A stretch of 64,000 nucleotides of DNA from Cerioporus squamosus. Lineage: Eukaryota; Basidiomycota; Agaricomycetes; Polyporales; Polyporaceae. This document shows positions 37,756 to 48,638 of the stretch, one piece after another. Numbering within the stretch: the first letter of the stretch is position 1; the number at the start of each line of letters is the position of its first letter. The translations under genes were made by a program, and so were the position numbers. The stretch is taken from positions 1-64,000 of the forward strand of contig JABYQS010000132.1 of assembly GCA_022592435.1 (NCBI GenBank), read 5' to 3'. The notes under the pieces were generated by a model that made no database searches, was not told where the DNA came from, and saw only the letters and a program-made list of their open reading frames with translations.

Positions 37756-38248
37756 ACAGCTGGCGTCAAAACCAATGCCCGACACGCGAAAGCGCGCATG
37801 TCGCGCCAGAAAATGCCCAAAATTCAGAAAATTCCCCATAGGCCGTACAAGCCCAAAACTATGAGAATTCAATCAAAGCACCCTATACTCTTCTTGCACG
37901 AAGGTTTGACGGTCGTACGCTGGTTTCAGAGGTCGTTTGAGCTCGAGTATGTCGGACCAAGAGACCACGTCTGCGGGCGCTTGGACGTCGCACAGCCGCA
38001 CTCGCGTGTAGCGCCCGTAGACGTGGTGTTTTGGCTGCTCTTGGCCACCTCCATTCCCCGGATATATCCAGAGTAGAGGTACAAGAAACTATGCTGGTGC
38101 GTAGATGAGTGCACCCCGAAGTTGAATGAGGCGAAACGGAGGAGTCAAAGCAGGGCTGTTGAATTTTCTGAATTTTTCGATTTCTTTCGTGCGTTCGGAG
38201 TTCAAACTGCGCATCGGAACGTCGGGCATTGGTTTTGACGCCAGCTGT
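37756..38248. repeat. Inverted-repeat element with about 80-base arms
   Basis: A 28-base stretch at 37756-37783 is repeated exactly in reverse orientation at 38221-38248. Further in, a second 16-base AT-rich stretch (37819-37834) recurs inverted at 38161-38176. The arms are thus about 80-88 bases with diverged middles around a core of about 326 bases. When translated, both arms give related peptides (AGVKTNAR ... KIQKI). This looks like two opposed copies of a dispersed repeat or a small non-autonomous element. No target-site duplication was identified by eye. Confidence 0.6.
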
Positions 38249-38383
38249 ATAAGGCATCGCCCCTCCGGGCAGACCTGGCCACTGCGGTCTCCGCGCACTG
38301 TAGTACTAGAGGACGTCCGAGTTGTCTCGTGCTGGATGGCGACTCGGGGATACTGAAAGTATAGCAGTGGACGCGGCATGCTC

Positions 38384-38403
38384 GGGCGGGCTCTCGCCCG
38401 CCC
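38384..38403. repeat. Perfect GC-rich hairpin
   Basis: An 8-base stem GGGCGGGC / GCCCGCCC closes a TCTC loop. The 12 bases overlapping its left arm (38377-38388) recur as a direct copy at 38498-38509. Confidence 0.5.
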
Positions 38404-38793
38404 TCGCCCACGATACATACATACTTGACAATGACTCTGCCAATATCTGAGTCTTCTCTGAGTTCTCAGATGCACGCCGGAGCTGCGCCGGAGGCGTCAT
38501 GCTCGGGCGTGTTTGGCTTCTGACTGCCGCATTGCGCTCGGCTGGTGGTCTTCGATAACCATTCATGGGAGTGTTGCTTCCAAAGAGAAGTCCATGTGGG
38601 AAACTAATACCCTGCATGACCGTCTGAAACACCAAACCACGCGAGGCCCCACTCTCCCACCCCTACAGACCTTGCAATTACTCCCTCCAAGACCTGTCCA
38701 CTTCTCGTGGCCAGGAACATTGATTATTGATTCAACGCTCAGCGGAGTACAGCTTCTTGTCTATCTTACAATGTCGTGCATGCACACCATAAA

Positions 38794-39859
38794 TCACAGG
38801 TACTTGATAAGCCACTCCACGGTCGCCTTGAAGGCACCCTCTTTGCCCGCCTTCACCTTCGGGTCGCTCTGTAGGAAAGAGTCAGCACGCAAATTCCAAA
38901 CCCACGCGCAGCCGTAGTGTCCACATACCAGGTCGCCGCGGACAGCGAAGCCGTGGGAGCAGCCCTCCCAGTAGGTGCGCTCGTACCCAGGGGCGAACTT
39001 GCCGCCGCCGAGGATCTCGTCCGCCTTGGCCGATGCTTCGAGCGGGAACATCTGGTCGACCGTGCACGAGTTGATGAGAAGCGGCGCCTTCGAGACCTCA
39101 AGATATTTCTGGCAGCAACAATTTGTTACCGACCGTGCACGACATTCGGAGTGGAGAGCACGCATACCTGGAGATCATCGGGGATCTTGAGCAGGGACGG
39201 GTGCGCGACAGCAACAACGTGCACCTCGCCGGTGAACGCGAGGTCGAACGATGGGCGTGCACCATAGCAGTAACCGAGGGACGCGAACTTGGTCACGCCC
39301 TCCGACTTGAGGCCCTCGATGACGGCGCGGACGATGGCAGTCGCCCGCTCAGGGGGGTGCTTGCCAAACCACGACTGGAGATCGAAGTTGACGCCGGGGT
39401 TGAAGGCGTTCGTCGGGGCCGGGTCGCCATCGAAGAGGTCTGGCATAACGACCTTGAAGCCATTCCGGGCATAGTCGTCAGCCAGAAGCTATAGCGCGCA
39501 TGAAAGATCAAGATTAGTAACCACGTTCACTGATGTGAGAGCATGAACGGCTCGCAGCTTACAAGGTTGTTCTCAAGCTCGAGACCGAAGGCGTCGGTGA
39601 GGAAGAGGACGACCTTATCCTTGGGGTAGTCGACGGTCGGGGTGGCAATGTAGACGTCGATGCCGCCGATCTTGTCCCTCTTACCTGCAGGGCGTAATGA
39701 TGAGTATTACTCTACAAACCAGCCTGCGAGATCAATCGCCCTGAACGTACCCTCGGGAGTACCTTCGTGGCGGACACCTACAACAATCGCTTCAGCATCC
39801 TGCGACCCAACGGAACCGGATACAAACTCACCGGAAATGCAGGCCTTGCACAGAGACAT
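38794..39859 (-). CDS. Dienelactone hydrolase family protein, copy 1
   Basis: An alpha/beta-hydrolase of the dienelactone hydrolase family, a group that opens lactones in aromatic degradation, though many fungal members have unknown substrates. The start at 39859 gives MSLCKACISG. Short exons add VRHEGTPEG and KRDKIGGIDVYIATPT, then KVVLFLTDAFGLELENN and LLADDYARNGFKVVMPDLF. The Cys nucleophile sits in SLGYCYGARPSF, the Asp in INSCTVDQMFP and the His in GCSHGFAVRG, so the Cys-Asp-His triad is complete. It ends VEWLIKYL with TGA 38794-38796. No signal peptide is seen, suggesting a cytosolic enzyme. A closely related copy lies at 46993-48074 on the other strand. Confidence 0.9.
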
Positions 39860-40832
39860 GGTGTTGCGAGAGATACCAGGGGTGATTGTGCAGACGGGTT
39901 GCTGACTGTCTTGCTGCGGGACCCGGGCTATATATACTGGTTGGGAGAACCGTCATCGATTATCCGTGCCGGTGAGAGCAAGGTCTCTTTTGGGCGCTTG
40001 ATCGCTCAGAGCTCCTGGAGGAACTTCTGTTTCTAGCATTTTCAGCCCGTTCTCTGCCCGTATTCTCATGACCCACCCCGCTCCCAGCGGAGAGCCACTT
40101 GCGTCCGAGGATGCCGAGCGTCATCCGAGTGTACACGCAATGAGATCGCAACGGCGCGCGGGGCTGGCTGATGCCAGATGGGGGCATCGATTCATCGAAG
40201 CTGCAGAATCGCTCGCGAACTCGCGGAAGCGAGACTCAGATACACGAGTCGCGAGCGCGCGTCACGGTGGTTATCGTGCTCGTCGGCTTTTCGGAGAGGG
40301 TCCTCTTTGATCGGACAAGCCTCTGCAATGCGTCAAGGCGGATTACTGCTCATGCGCACATGTAGCGAGCGGTAAGTATACGGTGCGGAGTCGCCTCGAA
40401 GTCTTCTCTGTAGGTGCATTGGAGGAGGAGTTGTGCTCGCCATTGTGTATTGAGCCACCTGAAGTCCGAATCTGATTGCAGTACACAACGAGGCCGTAAC
40501 AGCGTCTGCTCAACGTTGGTAAGTCACTTCTTCCGCATTCTACATAGATGAGTATTAGATCTGCCTGATTTGCGTACATATCACGAGGGACAGAGCCAAC
40601 TTAACCGTTCATGATACATATAGTTCGGCGTCGACGACAACTGAGGACAGCAACGTCACATTTCGGGGATAAGACCGCGAAGTCCAAGCCGCGCACGAGA
40701 CGGCCAGAGAAGAGAAGGATGAGACACCGTGACTGTGAAGAAAAACACTGTGATCGTAGAGTAGGTTGGAATAACACATTAGTATACGATAGAAACAAGA
40801 CGATGATCCAGCCGGTTGCCGGATAAATATCT
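39860..40832. other. Intergenic region, about 1 kb
   Basis: Region between the DLH copy 1 start and the end of the RTC4-like gene. The bases just upstream of the DLH start include TATATA (near 39930, minus), a possible TATA box about 70 bases before its ATG. Otherwise nothing is seen. Confidence 0.4.
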
Positions 40833-43800
40833 CTACGATGGGCTCGAAGGACGCGACTGCGAAGAATCGTTCAACAACCAACCGAAAGGGTCGCGGTGCT
40901 TCGGCTTGCTGCAGGCTCCAGCGTTGGATGTCCCAGCTCTTGAGGATGCAGGCACCTCTTGCACGTCCGACTCGTCATCCGTCGAGTCCAGCGAAACAAC
41001 ATTGCCAGAGCGCAAGTTGGGCTGCCAGTCGTCCGTTGCCTTGCGTTGATTGATCGATGTCGTTCTGTCGAGGACCGGGACCGATGAGCTCACAGTTGCA
41101 TGCCCAAGCGGCACCGCTCACCTCTTCGAGCCCTGCTGGCGCTTCTCCCTGGCGATTTCCAACGGCGTCTTGGGCTTTGATGTGCTGGCCTCAGAAGGAG
41201 AGGGGTTGATGGAAAGCGTGTCAGACTCGCAGACATTAGCCTTCGCTCGTGGAGTTGCTTCAGTCGCACCGGGTCCAGCTACGCGATCGAACGCAACGGC
41301 CGACGGTAGCGGAGAGGGGGCCTCAGCATCCGTGTCGAGCGTATCTGATCGAGCATCGTCACCGCCTTGTCTAGAGCTGGAGGCCGACGCAGACCTGCGT
41401 TTGGGCCGTGGGCGGGGCTTAGTTCTGACTGCCTTGGGAGTAGGTTCGTCTGTTAGCGCAGCCTCCGTCTCGGCGTCGCTCCTCGTGTCCTTAGTCTTTC
41501 TTCTCCGCTTGGAAGGACCCGCAGCTTCAGACTCCCCAGTGTCGCTGCTGAGCTCGATCACGAAGCTACCGGGACCAGGCCCGCGACCCGCCGGTCGTCC
41601 GCGCGACACAGAACTACCGCGGGTCTTGCGCTTTGCAGAGCCTCCGCTGGGAGGCGACGAGGTAGGTCCGGCAGACTCGACGTCAGTCGCGATGCCAGAG
41701 GTCTTTTTCTTCGCCCTCGGTCGGGGTTTCGGTTTAGGAATCTCTTGCACCTTCGCTAGCCTGGCTTCCTCCTCCTCCATTCGTTCTTCCTCCTCCAGTT
41801 CCTTTCGGCGAGCACGGGCACGGTCCATGAACATCTTCTCTGTAGCGCCCAATTTGCCCGACTTCGAGGACCCGCCCGCCAGGTCACCTTCGTCATCGGC
41901 CGGGAACATGGCGACACCATATTCGACGCTCTCGCGCAAAGTCTGAATTGCCTTATCCCGAGGTAGAGAGAGATCTTCCATGATGAGGTGCACCGCGGCC
42001 TCAGGCACGAGGACTAAGGTGATGAAGTCGGCAGGTGTGAGTGGAAGAGTCGCGTCCGGATGAAATTCGGCAGGCGGGAAGAGGTCGCATAAAGTCTGGT
42101 GTATGATCACATATCCCAGCTCGCCGTAACTGCAGCACATCATCAGCGTAAGCTCGAACTGTACGCGATGGAGTCGCGCATATTAATGAAGACACGCACT
42201 ACCCCGGTTGTGTCTTGTTGAAATGCTGGAACTGCCCGCGAACGCCGGCCGCTTGCCGTGAGCCCTGCTGGCGCACGTTCTTCGCCACTTCCTGCCAAAA
42301 TTCGTTCTCTTTTCTCGGTCGCCTGCTGGTGCTGCCACGGGCTACGCCAGGTGCAAAGTCCTCATCGACGTCGTCAACGATTGCTTGCAAAGTGGCTTGG
42401 AGACGAATGATCCTTTCGGCCAGCTTGTCCCACGCAATCCGAGTGGGCCATCGTTTCTGACGTGCGCGAGGGATCCAGTCACGCTCAAACCGATGGCGTT
42501 GGCACACGCCGACAAATGCAGCAGGCGGTGCCCGTAAGCCGAGTGGATTTGTGAGACGGTCTTCTGGATGTGACACCCGCTTCGCCGCTGAGATGAGCGC
42601 ACGTAGATGGGGTGTCGGCTCGTCTGGCAGTCGTTCGTCGCACCACGGGCAAAGGGTCTTGGGGTCGATAGAAGGGTCTAAGAACACTGGATTGCGCAAG
42701 ACAATGAGTGCGTTGCATGTATTGGAGATATAAGCGCATATACGTACTGTCGTCGTCAGAATCCGAGCCGTCACCGAAGCAGAGTCTCTCAGAGTCCCGC
42801 CGTTGCTTCTTCCTGTACGTTCCAGATAGGTCCTCACCATCGCTGTCCAGAGAGGCTCTCTTGCCAACAGGGGACGACGGGCGGATACTCGCGAGAACCT
42901 GTGTCTCCATGGGAAAAGGTCGTAAAGCACGACGCGGGGCCTCGTCGTCGTCTGAAGATGACACGATCACACCTCTCCGCCGACTGCTGCTTTGCTTCGG
43001 CTTTCCACGCGGAGGGCTGGACGAATGTCTCGAGCCAGGAGAGGACAGCGGGGAAGGGATAGGAAAGGATGAGAGAGTATCTTTGCGCTTCTTCCGAGCC
43101 GGTGACGAGAGAGGGGAAAGGGTACCTATAGGGTCTGCGCGCTCCTTCCCCTTGCCTATGCTCCTCGCTTGCCCTTCGCTATCATGCCGCTTGACATGCG
43201 TGGACAATGGGGACAGCGTGCCGAATGGGTCATAAGTCTTCCCCTTCCCCTTGCCTTTGCCCTTGGCAGTCTTTGGTGCGTCCGTCCGCTCATCGTCAGA
43301 CTCGTCGGAAGAGACACGAATGATCTCTTGTGCAGTCTGCGAACGCGACAATGGTTGACTTTTCTCCTGGCTCGAGTGCCCGCCCAAATCCGGCTCGGTC
43401 TGCGACTTTCCAAGGCTACTCCTCGCGGCCTTCTTGACTGGACGCGGTGCAGGCCGAGAGGGCTTTGGGGTCACGTCCATGTCCTTCGCCCGCTTATCCT
43501 GATCGTCCCTATCCGAGATGGGGGTAGATGAACGACGGGTGCGTGACCGGTCTTGATTGGGACTGCGCTCGCGAAGGGGAGTCTTCTTCTTCTGTGCCCC
43601 CTTTGCGGTCGCGTGGCCGACCGCTCGAGCAGAGGATTGAGGACGAGAGAAGGACGGACCTGCGCCAGAATCCTTCGCGCTCGACGCCTGAGAGTTCTCC
43701 GGGGTCTGGGCGGTCGAAGAAGCGGCAGCGCTACTCTTCTTCGGGATCTTCACCTTCCTGAAGTCGATGGCTTTATAGTTGGGGTCAGCCTGGTGGTGGT

Positions 43801-44158
43801 CGATAATGACAGGAGGTGCGCCAGTAGTCGTGGGGCGCTTGGCGGTTCTCCTGGGCTTCTCCGGAGATTCGGAACCATGGCGTGAAGAGCCGGAGAGGAA
43901 GTCTATCTCATCATCGCTGAAGTCGTCGTCGAACGAGATCGTGGCTCCCTTGCCTGACTTGCTGGACTGTGTGCGTGACTTCGAGGGTGGTCTAGACTGC
44001 GACGCTCTGTTTCCCAGCGCAAAGTCGCTGCCAAAGTCCTGAAACGCTGCACCACCATTCTGCGACGATCCCGGACGCTGCGAGAGTCGTGTGGCAGGAG
44101 ACGCGTCCGTGTCGAGAGTCGACCCTCGACTCTTCAGACGCTGGTGATAGCTCTCCAT
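40833..44158 (-). CDS. RTC4-like domain protein (restriction of telomere capping 4 family)
   Basis: From Met 44158 (MESYHQRLKSRGSTLDTD) a disordered Ser/Lys/Pro-rich region of over 450 residues contains several acidic Asp/Ser patches. The RTC4-like domain follows: DPKTLCPWCDERLPDEPTPH, VGVCQRHRFERDWIPRARQK and RQQGSRQAAGVRGQFQHFNK. After an intron it continues YGELGYVIIHQTLCDLFPPA and FITLVLVPEAAVHLIMEDLS, the distinctive end of the domain. A charged linker with Lys/Arg clusters leads over a 57-base intron to a last exon with KHRDPFGWLLNDSSQS, stop at 40833. In yeast Rtc4 is a little-studied nuclear protein linked to telomere capping defects. Family assignment is strong; the fungal role is unknown. 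An upstream in-frame extension to 44350 is less likely. Confidence 0.82.
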
Positions 44159-44553
44159 ACGGTTGTCGACATTCGTTGCCTTGAGCACAAAGAGATCCTG
44201 ATTGGCGCAGAAAGTAAGACAGAGGTGTGCGTTGGAGTGGTTGCAAGACGACGAGGAGGAGATGCGCCGTTGGAACGGAGTCGCGACTGGGTGAGGAAGC
44301 GCCAGATCTACAAACGCGAGATCGTCACAGTCACGTTGGCGCGCCGGCACGTGGCGGCCTCTGTGGCTGACATCATGATCATCTTTTCAGCAGCACTCGG
44401 CGAGCCGCCCAACTTGAACATAACTCATGAGTAACGGTATCATGTACTAGTAGTAAGCACCTCTCTCAGTCTCACTGTCAGTAGACAGTACTTGCCTCCC
44501 CATTTCTTGTCACGTCTTCTTGGACTTCAGCTTAAGAGGACAGCTTGGCTACA
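44159..44553. promoter_or_regulatory. Divergent promoter, RTC4-like / F-box genes
   Basis: About 395 bases between start codons. No TATA box is obvious; two nearby TAGTAG-like repeats at about 44447 are unremarkable. Confidence 0.4.
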
Positions 44554-46473
44554 ATGAGTGCACTATGCTACCAGACTTCGCCATTACTTGCTGTTCCAGA
44601 CGAGGTATTGCTCGACGTACTGCAGTACCTCGATCTTCACGAGGTCTTAGCCCTTAGAAAGGTACTTATAACATACAGCATTGCCAACGTAATATGCACA
44701 TGCTGACTTCGCACTCACAGACCTGTAAACGCCTCAACTCTCTAACTCGAGATCATCATGCATGGCTTGTGATGTTGCACACACAGGAAAGTTATGCACC
44801 CCTACCTCCACATCTACGCGATCCGCATTGCTGGACCCATCTATCCTCGAGCGAACTCGAGACAGTGGTCCGTCGGCTGCATGAAATCCACCGTACCTGG
44901 CTCTTACGACGCTCAACATACTTCCTCCCAAGCCACGATGAGTCCTGCATGCTGGACCCGCTATTCAGCAACGACGATGGTGCGCGCACGATATACTCAG
45001 TGGAGATCTTCCTCGACAGGTGGCTGCTTTGCATCTATCACGAGAAACTTGTCGAAATCTGGGACCTTGACAGTGCCGTCCGCTCTCCTCATCAGCCCAT
45101 GTTATGCAGGAGGCAACGCGTCCGAGGAGCCGATTCGTTCTCATCCGCGATAACCCATTTTAATCATCTGGACGATATCTTGACCATAGCTGTATCTTGG
45201 TGATATCATGTTCGCACTCCTTCTCACCGTATGGCCATGCTGACTGCCACGTTGTTCTAGCCATGAACAATGTCATGTTATTCAAGTACGGCTCCATACA
45301 TCATCCGTCATATACCTCCCGAAAGATGCAGAGTATGGCCAGGATGTGGAGTTTCGCACCATTGCAGTTATCACATTCGCATCTCCCGTATTCAGCTTGC
45401 GCGCTGTGGACCCTACACAGTCCCTCCTGCTGCTCGGACTTCCGACGTCATTCCACTTGCTCAATTGGATAACCCGCCAGCGCACGGTAGTCCACATGCT
45501 CTCGGAAGAAGAGGAAGAACTTGTGAGTTTTTCCACGCGGCGTTGGTGCGACTCCTGACCGAAGTGGGTCTTTCAGTGGAACGGAGTTGTCGGCGCCATA
45601 TTCCTCACGCGGCGGCATATCCTGGTGTTGAAAGCGCATTCGCTCGAGATCTGTACGCTTCTAGGCAAGCCTAAAGTCTATGCGCCCCGACAGAGTCCCG
45701 ATGGCGGTCATGAGCCCCGCCTAGCACCAACAGTGGAAGCACCAACAATGGAAATGGCCGCAGCCGTTCACTCCTATTTCTTCCCCAGCACAACGTTCCG
45801 CGGTGTGTCATTCTCGCAACCAGTCGTGCATGAGGGGAAACCTCATCCGGATGGCGCTTCAGAGCCGGAACCTACAACAGTGACCCTCGCGTTCCTTGCG
45901 TACGATGTCCTGCGCGGTCTCTTCCAATGTTCGGTGTCTGTCGTCATACCGCCGCCCCCGGATCCAGCCAATCCTCACACTGTGCTCCCTCCTCTGGACA
46001 TTGCAGTCTACCTCGTTGCCGCGCACAACATGGCTATCCCCGTGGCCCCCGGAACGGACGACGGTCCTACCCCGCGGAGCGGTTTCTCGCACGGGGCACG
46101 AGGGTTCATATCCGCCTGTGCGCTGGGACCTGCGGGTCGTCGCGGCGTATGGGTGGAGCGCGGACGAGGTGCTGTGCGGCGTGTCGTCTACGGTTTCAAT
46201 GCGCACTGGCAGGGTTCTGACGATGAAGACGATGAAGACGACGATCTGGTGTTTGGAAGAGAGGGCGGAAGTTACTCCAATCGGAAGGACGAGAGGGGGG
46301 AGACGAGGAGGCGGCAAAAGGGCAAGAAGAACAGAGGATTCCAGCCTGGCACTCCCATCTCTGTCGCGAACTCAGAGCACGATGTCGACTCTATGCTCGC
46401 GCGGGCCCCACGCGCCATTGAAGGGAAGGAGGTGTACGAGGTTGACTCGTATGACCTTCGAGGCGAGTCTTGA
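44554..46473 (+). CDS. F-box protein with WD-like C-terminal part
   Basis: F-box proteins bring substrates to SCF ubiquitin ligases. The first exon encodes MSALCYQTSPLLAVPDEVLL then DVLQYLDLHEVLALRK; the second begins TCKRLNSLTRDHHAWLVMLH, completing a standard F-box over an intron. Beta-rich segments follow: RWLLCIYHEKLVEIWDLDS, VFSLRAVDPTQSLLLLGL, GVVGAIFLTRRHILVLKAHS. A region with an acidic/basic linker ends in VYEVDSYDLRGES at TGA 46471-46473. Downstream of that TGA the same frame continues for 54 codons with a plausible WD-like strand (ITHVAFSETTGVIAMGTRKG) to TGA 46636-46638, so the stop may be premature. Substrate unknown. Confidence 0.78.
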
Positions 46474-46992
46474 GTCTTCCGCGACGATGTGCCCTCGACT
46501 TACTCACGACTGTTGCGTCCAGACGACATTACGCATGTCGCGTTCTCCGAGACGACTGGGGTCATTGCGATGGGGACGCGCAAGGGCGACATTCGGCTGC
46601 TCGGCCGATCAGTATGGCCGACTCGGAGCGGAGTATGATGTGGGTCGTGTGTATCGTAGACGATCGAGGCACAGCAACTTGCAAGTCGCACGCATTTCTC
46701 CCTCCTCCTCTTGCACCGCTTCCGCGGGGCGGAGTCGTTCCATGCCTTTCCATAATCATGTCTCCAGAACTCAGATCGAGCATTCTGATCACCATCCGGC
46801 AAATATGTGATCGCTACGAATCCTGGCAGGTCTGCAGACTGAGTTGAGAACAGTATGCCGTGGCCCTCCGAGTTACGAGAATCGGTTTACGAGGCCTTTG
46901 CACGAGTGCAGTCTGCAGAAGTATAAACACCCACACTCCTCGAAAGAGAGTGGCGCCCTCCCATCCCATACCACCAACCCACTGTCAAGGCA
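46474..46992. other. Continuation of the F-box frame, then spacer
   Basis: Bases 46474-46638 still look like coding sequence in frame with the F-box gene after its stop. The remaining 354 bases are the short promoter region of DLH copy 2. Confidence 0.4.
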
Positions 46993-48074
46993 ATGCCTGA
47001 ACTCTGCGACCAGTGCTTCCAAGGTACGCCACCTACCTAGATCTCTGCCAATCCCTGCCGCTAATCTCTCGCGTAGGCGTCCGACATGAAGGCGAGCCGG
47101 AGGGTTAGTTGGCTTAGCGATTGTCATGCTCGATGACTGTCGATCTTGGAGGGGATCTCATACTAACCACTCGGCGTCCAGGCAAGATCGAGAAGATCGG
47201 AGGCGTAGAATGTTACGTAGCTACGCCCACCGGCCACTACCCTAAGGACAAGGTGGTCCTCTTCCTCACCGACGTCTTCGGTATCCCATTGGTCAACAAC
47301 AAGGTGAGCCTCTCTTTGTCGAACTGCCTTCAGACCGCATCTCATTGCTTTTGCCAAACGCCTTGTTGTCACAGTTGCTCGCCGACGACTTCGCACGCAA
47401 TGGGTACCGCACCGTTATACCAGACCTCTTCCAGGGCGACGCGCGCCCCGCGGACACGATAGGTCGCGCCGACTTTGATCGCGCAGCTTGGGTGGCCCGC
47501 CACGGCCCCGACAGCTGGATTCCTGCAGTCGAGGACACCGTCGCCGCCCTCCAGGCCGAGGGCGTGACTTGGATCGGGACGACGGGATACTGCTATGGGG
47601 CTCCTCCCGCCTGGCACCTCGCGCTCAAGGACCTCAGCAAGGTCACTGTCGTCTCCCACCCATCGCGGCTGCGTGTCCCTGAGGATCTCGAGGTATATCC
47701 TCCATCCCTAGTGATCGTCTGAGGACGTGAAACTGATCAGGCTGTCGAAAGGAATACCGGGACAAGGCGAAGGCACCACTGCTCATCAACAGCTGCGAGA
47801 TCGACCCAGCGTTCCCGCCAGAGTCACAAAGGATTGCGGACGAAATTCTTGGTAATGGGAAGTTCGCGCCGGGCTATGAGCGGACGTATTGGGAAGGCTG
47901 CACCCACGGCTTCGCTGTGCGCGGCGACTTGGTACGTCTTAGGACCGCGATGCATTGTCGTCCTCGTCCGCTCGCTGAGTGACAAACATGCAGAGCAACG
48001 CCAAGGTCAAGGCTGGTCTGGAGGGAGCGTTCGAGGCGACGGTGAAGTTCTTCAACAAGTACAAAGATCTGTAA
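46993..48074 (+). CDS. Dienelactone hydrolase family protein, copy 2
   Basis: Paralogue of the gene at 38794-39859 with the same exon plan: MPELCDQCFQ, then GVRHEGEPEG, then KIEKIGGVECYVATPTGHYP and KVVLFLTDVFGIPLVNN. The catalytic triad is present: Cys in TTGYCYGAPPAW, Asp in INSCEIDPAFPPES and His in WEGCTHGFAVRGDL. It ends FFNKYKDL with TAA 48072-48074. Between the Cys and Asp blocks an intron (GTATATCC..TCGAAAG) must be removed to reach EYRDKAKAPLLINS. The C-terminal third is nearly identical in protein sequence to copy 1 (EILG-GKFAPGYERTYWEGC), while the middle is more diverged. Probably cytosolic; substrate unknown. Confidence 0.9.
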
Positions 48075-48299
48075 CATCGTACCTCCACTGATACCCATGT
48101 ACGATACTCGTAAGTCGGGGGCATTGCTGTCTGACCTCTTAGAACTTACACTCGATGTGTAGCCGAAGAGCCGCTATCGCGCCACGTGTAACAGCAAGAA
48201 ACGACTTTTGACGGTCACAGAACGTTACATCAGAGCACTAGCTTTCGAACTCGTCGCCTCTCCGCGCTATCGTACAGTGTACCTCCCCGCGCCACCATC

Positions 48300-48638
48300 C
48301 TAGTTCATCTGAGCGACGAGGTATTGGTTGCCGTTGTCGGGGTCAACGACGTAGACCTGAATGCGCTTGGTACCCTCGATGCCGTGCCCGGCGTTGTACT
48401 CGAGGAAGTTAACCTTCTGCGATCCGCTGCTCTGGACGGCGTAGGCGGCGCGCACGCCGAGGTCGGTCCCGCCGGCAACGACGCGATACTGGAAGTTCTT
48501 CGAGGTGATGACCTGCGGGAAGGTGACGTTGTCGATGTAGCTGCTGGGGCTGCCGTGGCCCCAGTTCGGGGTGTAGTCCCAACTGAGGACCTTGTCCTGT
48601 CCGATGAGGGCGAAGATGTAACCCGTCTGGTCCGACAT
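48300..48638 (-). CDS. Fungal immunomodulatory protein (FIP-Fve family)
   Basis: A single-exon gene of 112 residues from ATG 48638 to TAG at 48300. The length and sequence fit the FIP family of small fruiting-body proteins with an immunoglobulin-like fold, known from Ganoderma, Flammulina and other mushrooms, which bind carbohydrates or cell surfaces and stimulate mammalian lymphocytes. Diagnostic segments are DYTPNWGHGSPSSYIDNVTF, YRVVAGGTDLGVRAAYAVQS, QKVNFLEYNAGHGI and IQVYVVDPDNGNQYLVAQ. The family lacks a signal peptide, and none is found after this ATG. The in-frame hydrophobic stretch immediately upstream has no ATG and is most likely leader sequence. Natural role in the fungus (perhaps defence or development) is uncertain. 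Confidence 0.93.
   Translation of the reverse strand: MSDQTGYIFALIGQDKVLSWDYTPNWGHGSPSSYIDNVTFPQVITSKNFQYRVVAGGTDLGVRAAYAVQSSGSQKVNFLEYNAGHGIEGTKRIQVYVVDPDNGNQYLVAQMN

Larger units (their letters stand above)
37452..38793. other. Intergenic region holding a repeat element
   Basis: Between the APP1 start and the 3' end of a dienelactone hydrolase gene. It contains the inverted repeat described separately and, near 38377-38509, a GC-rich hairpin and a short direct repeat. No gene is called. Confidence 0.5.
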
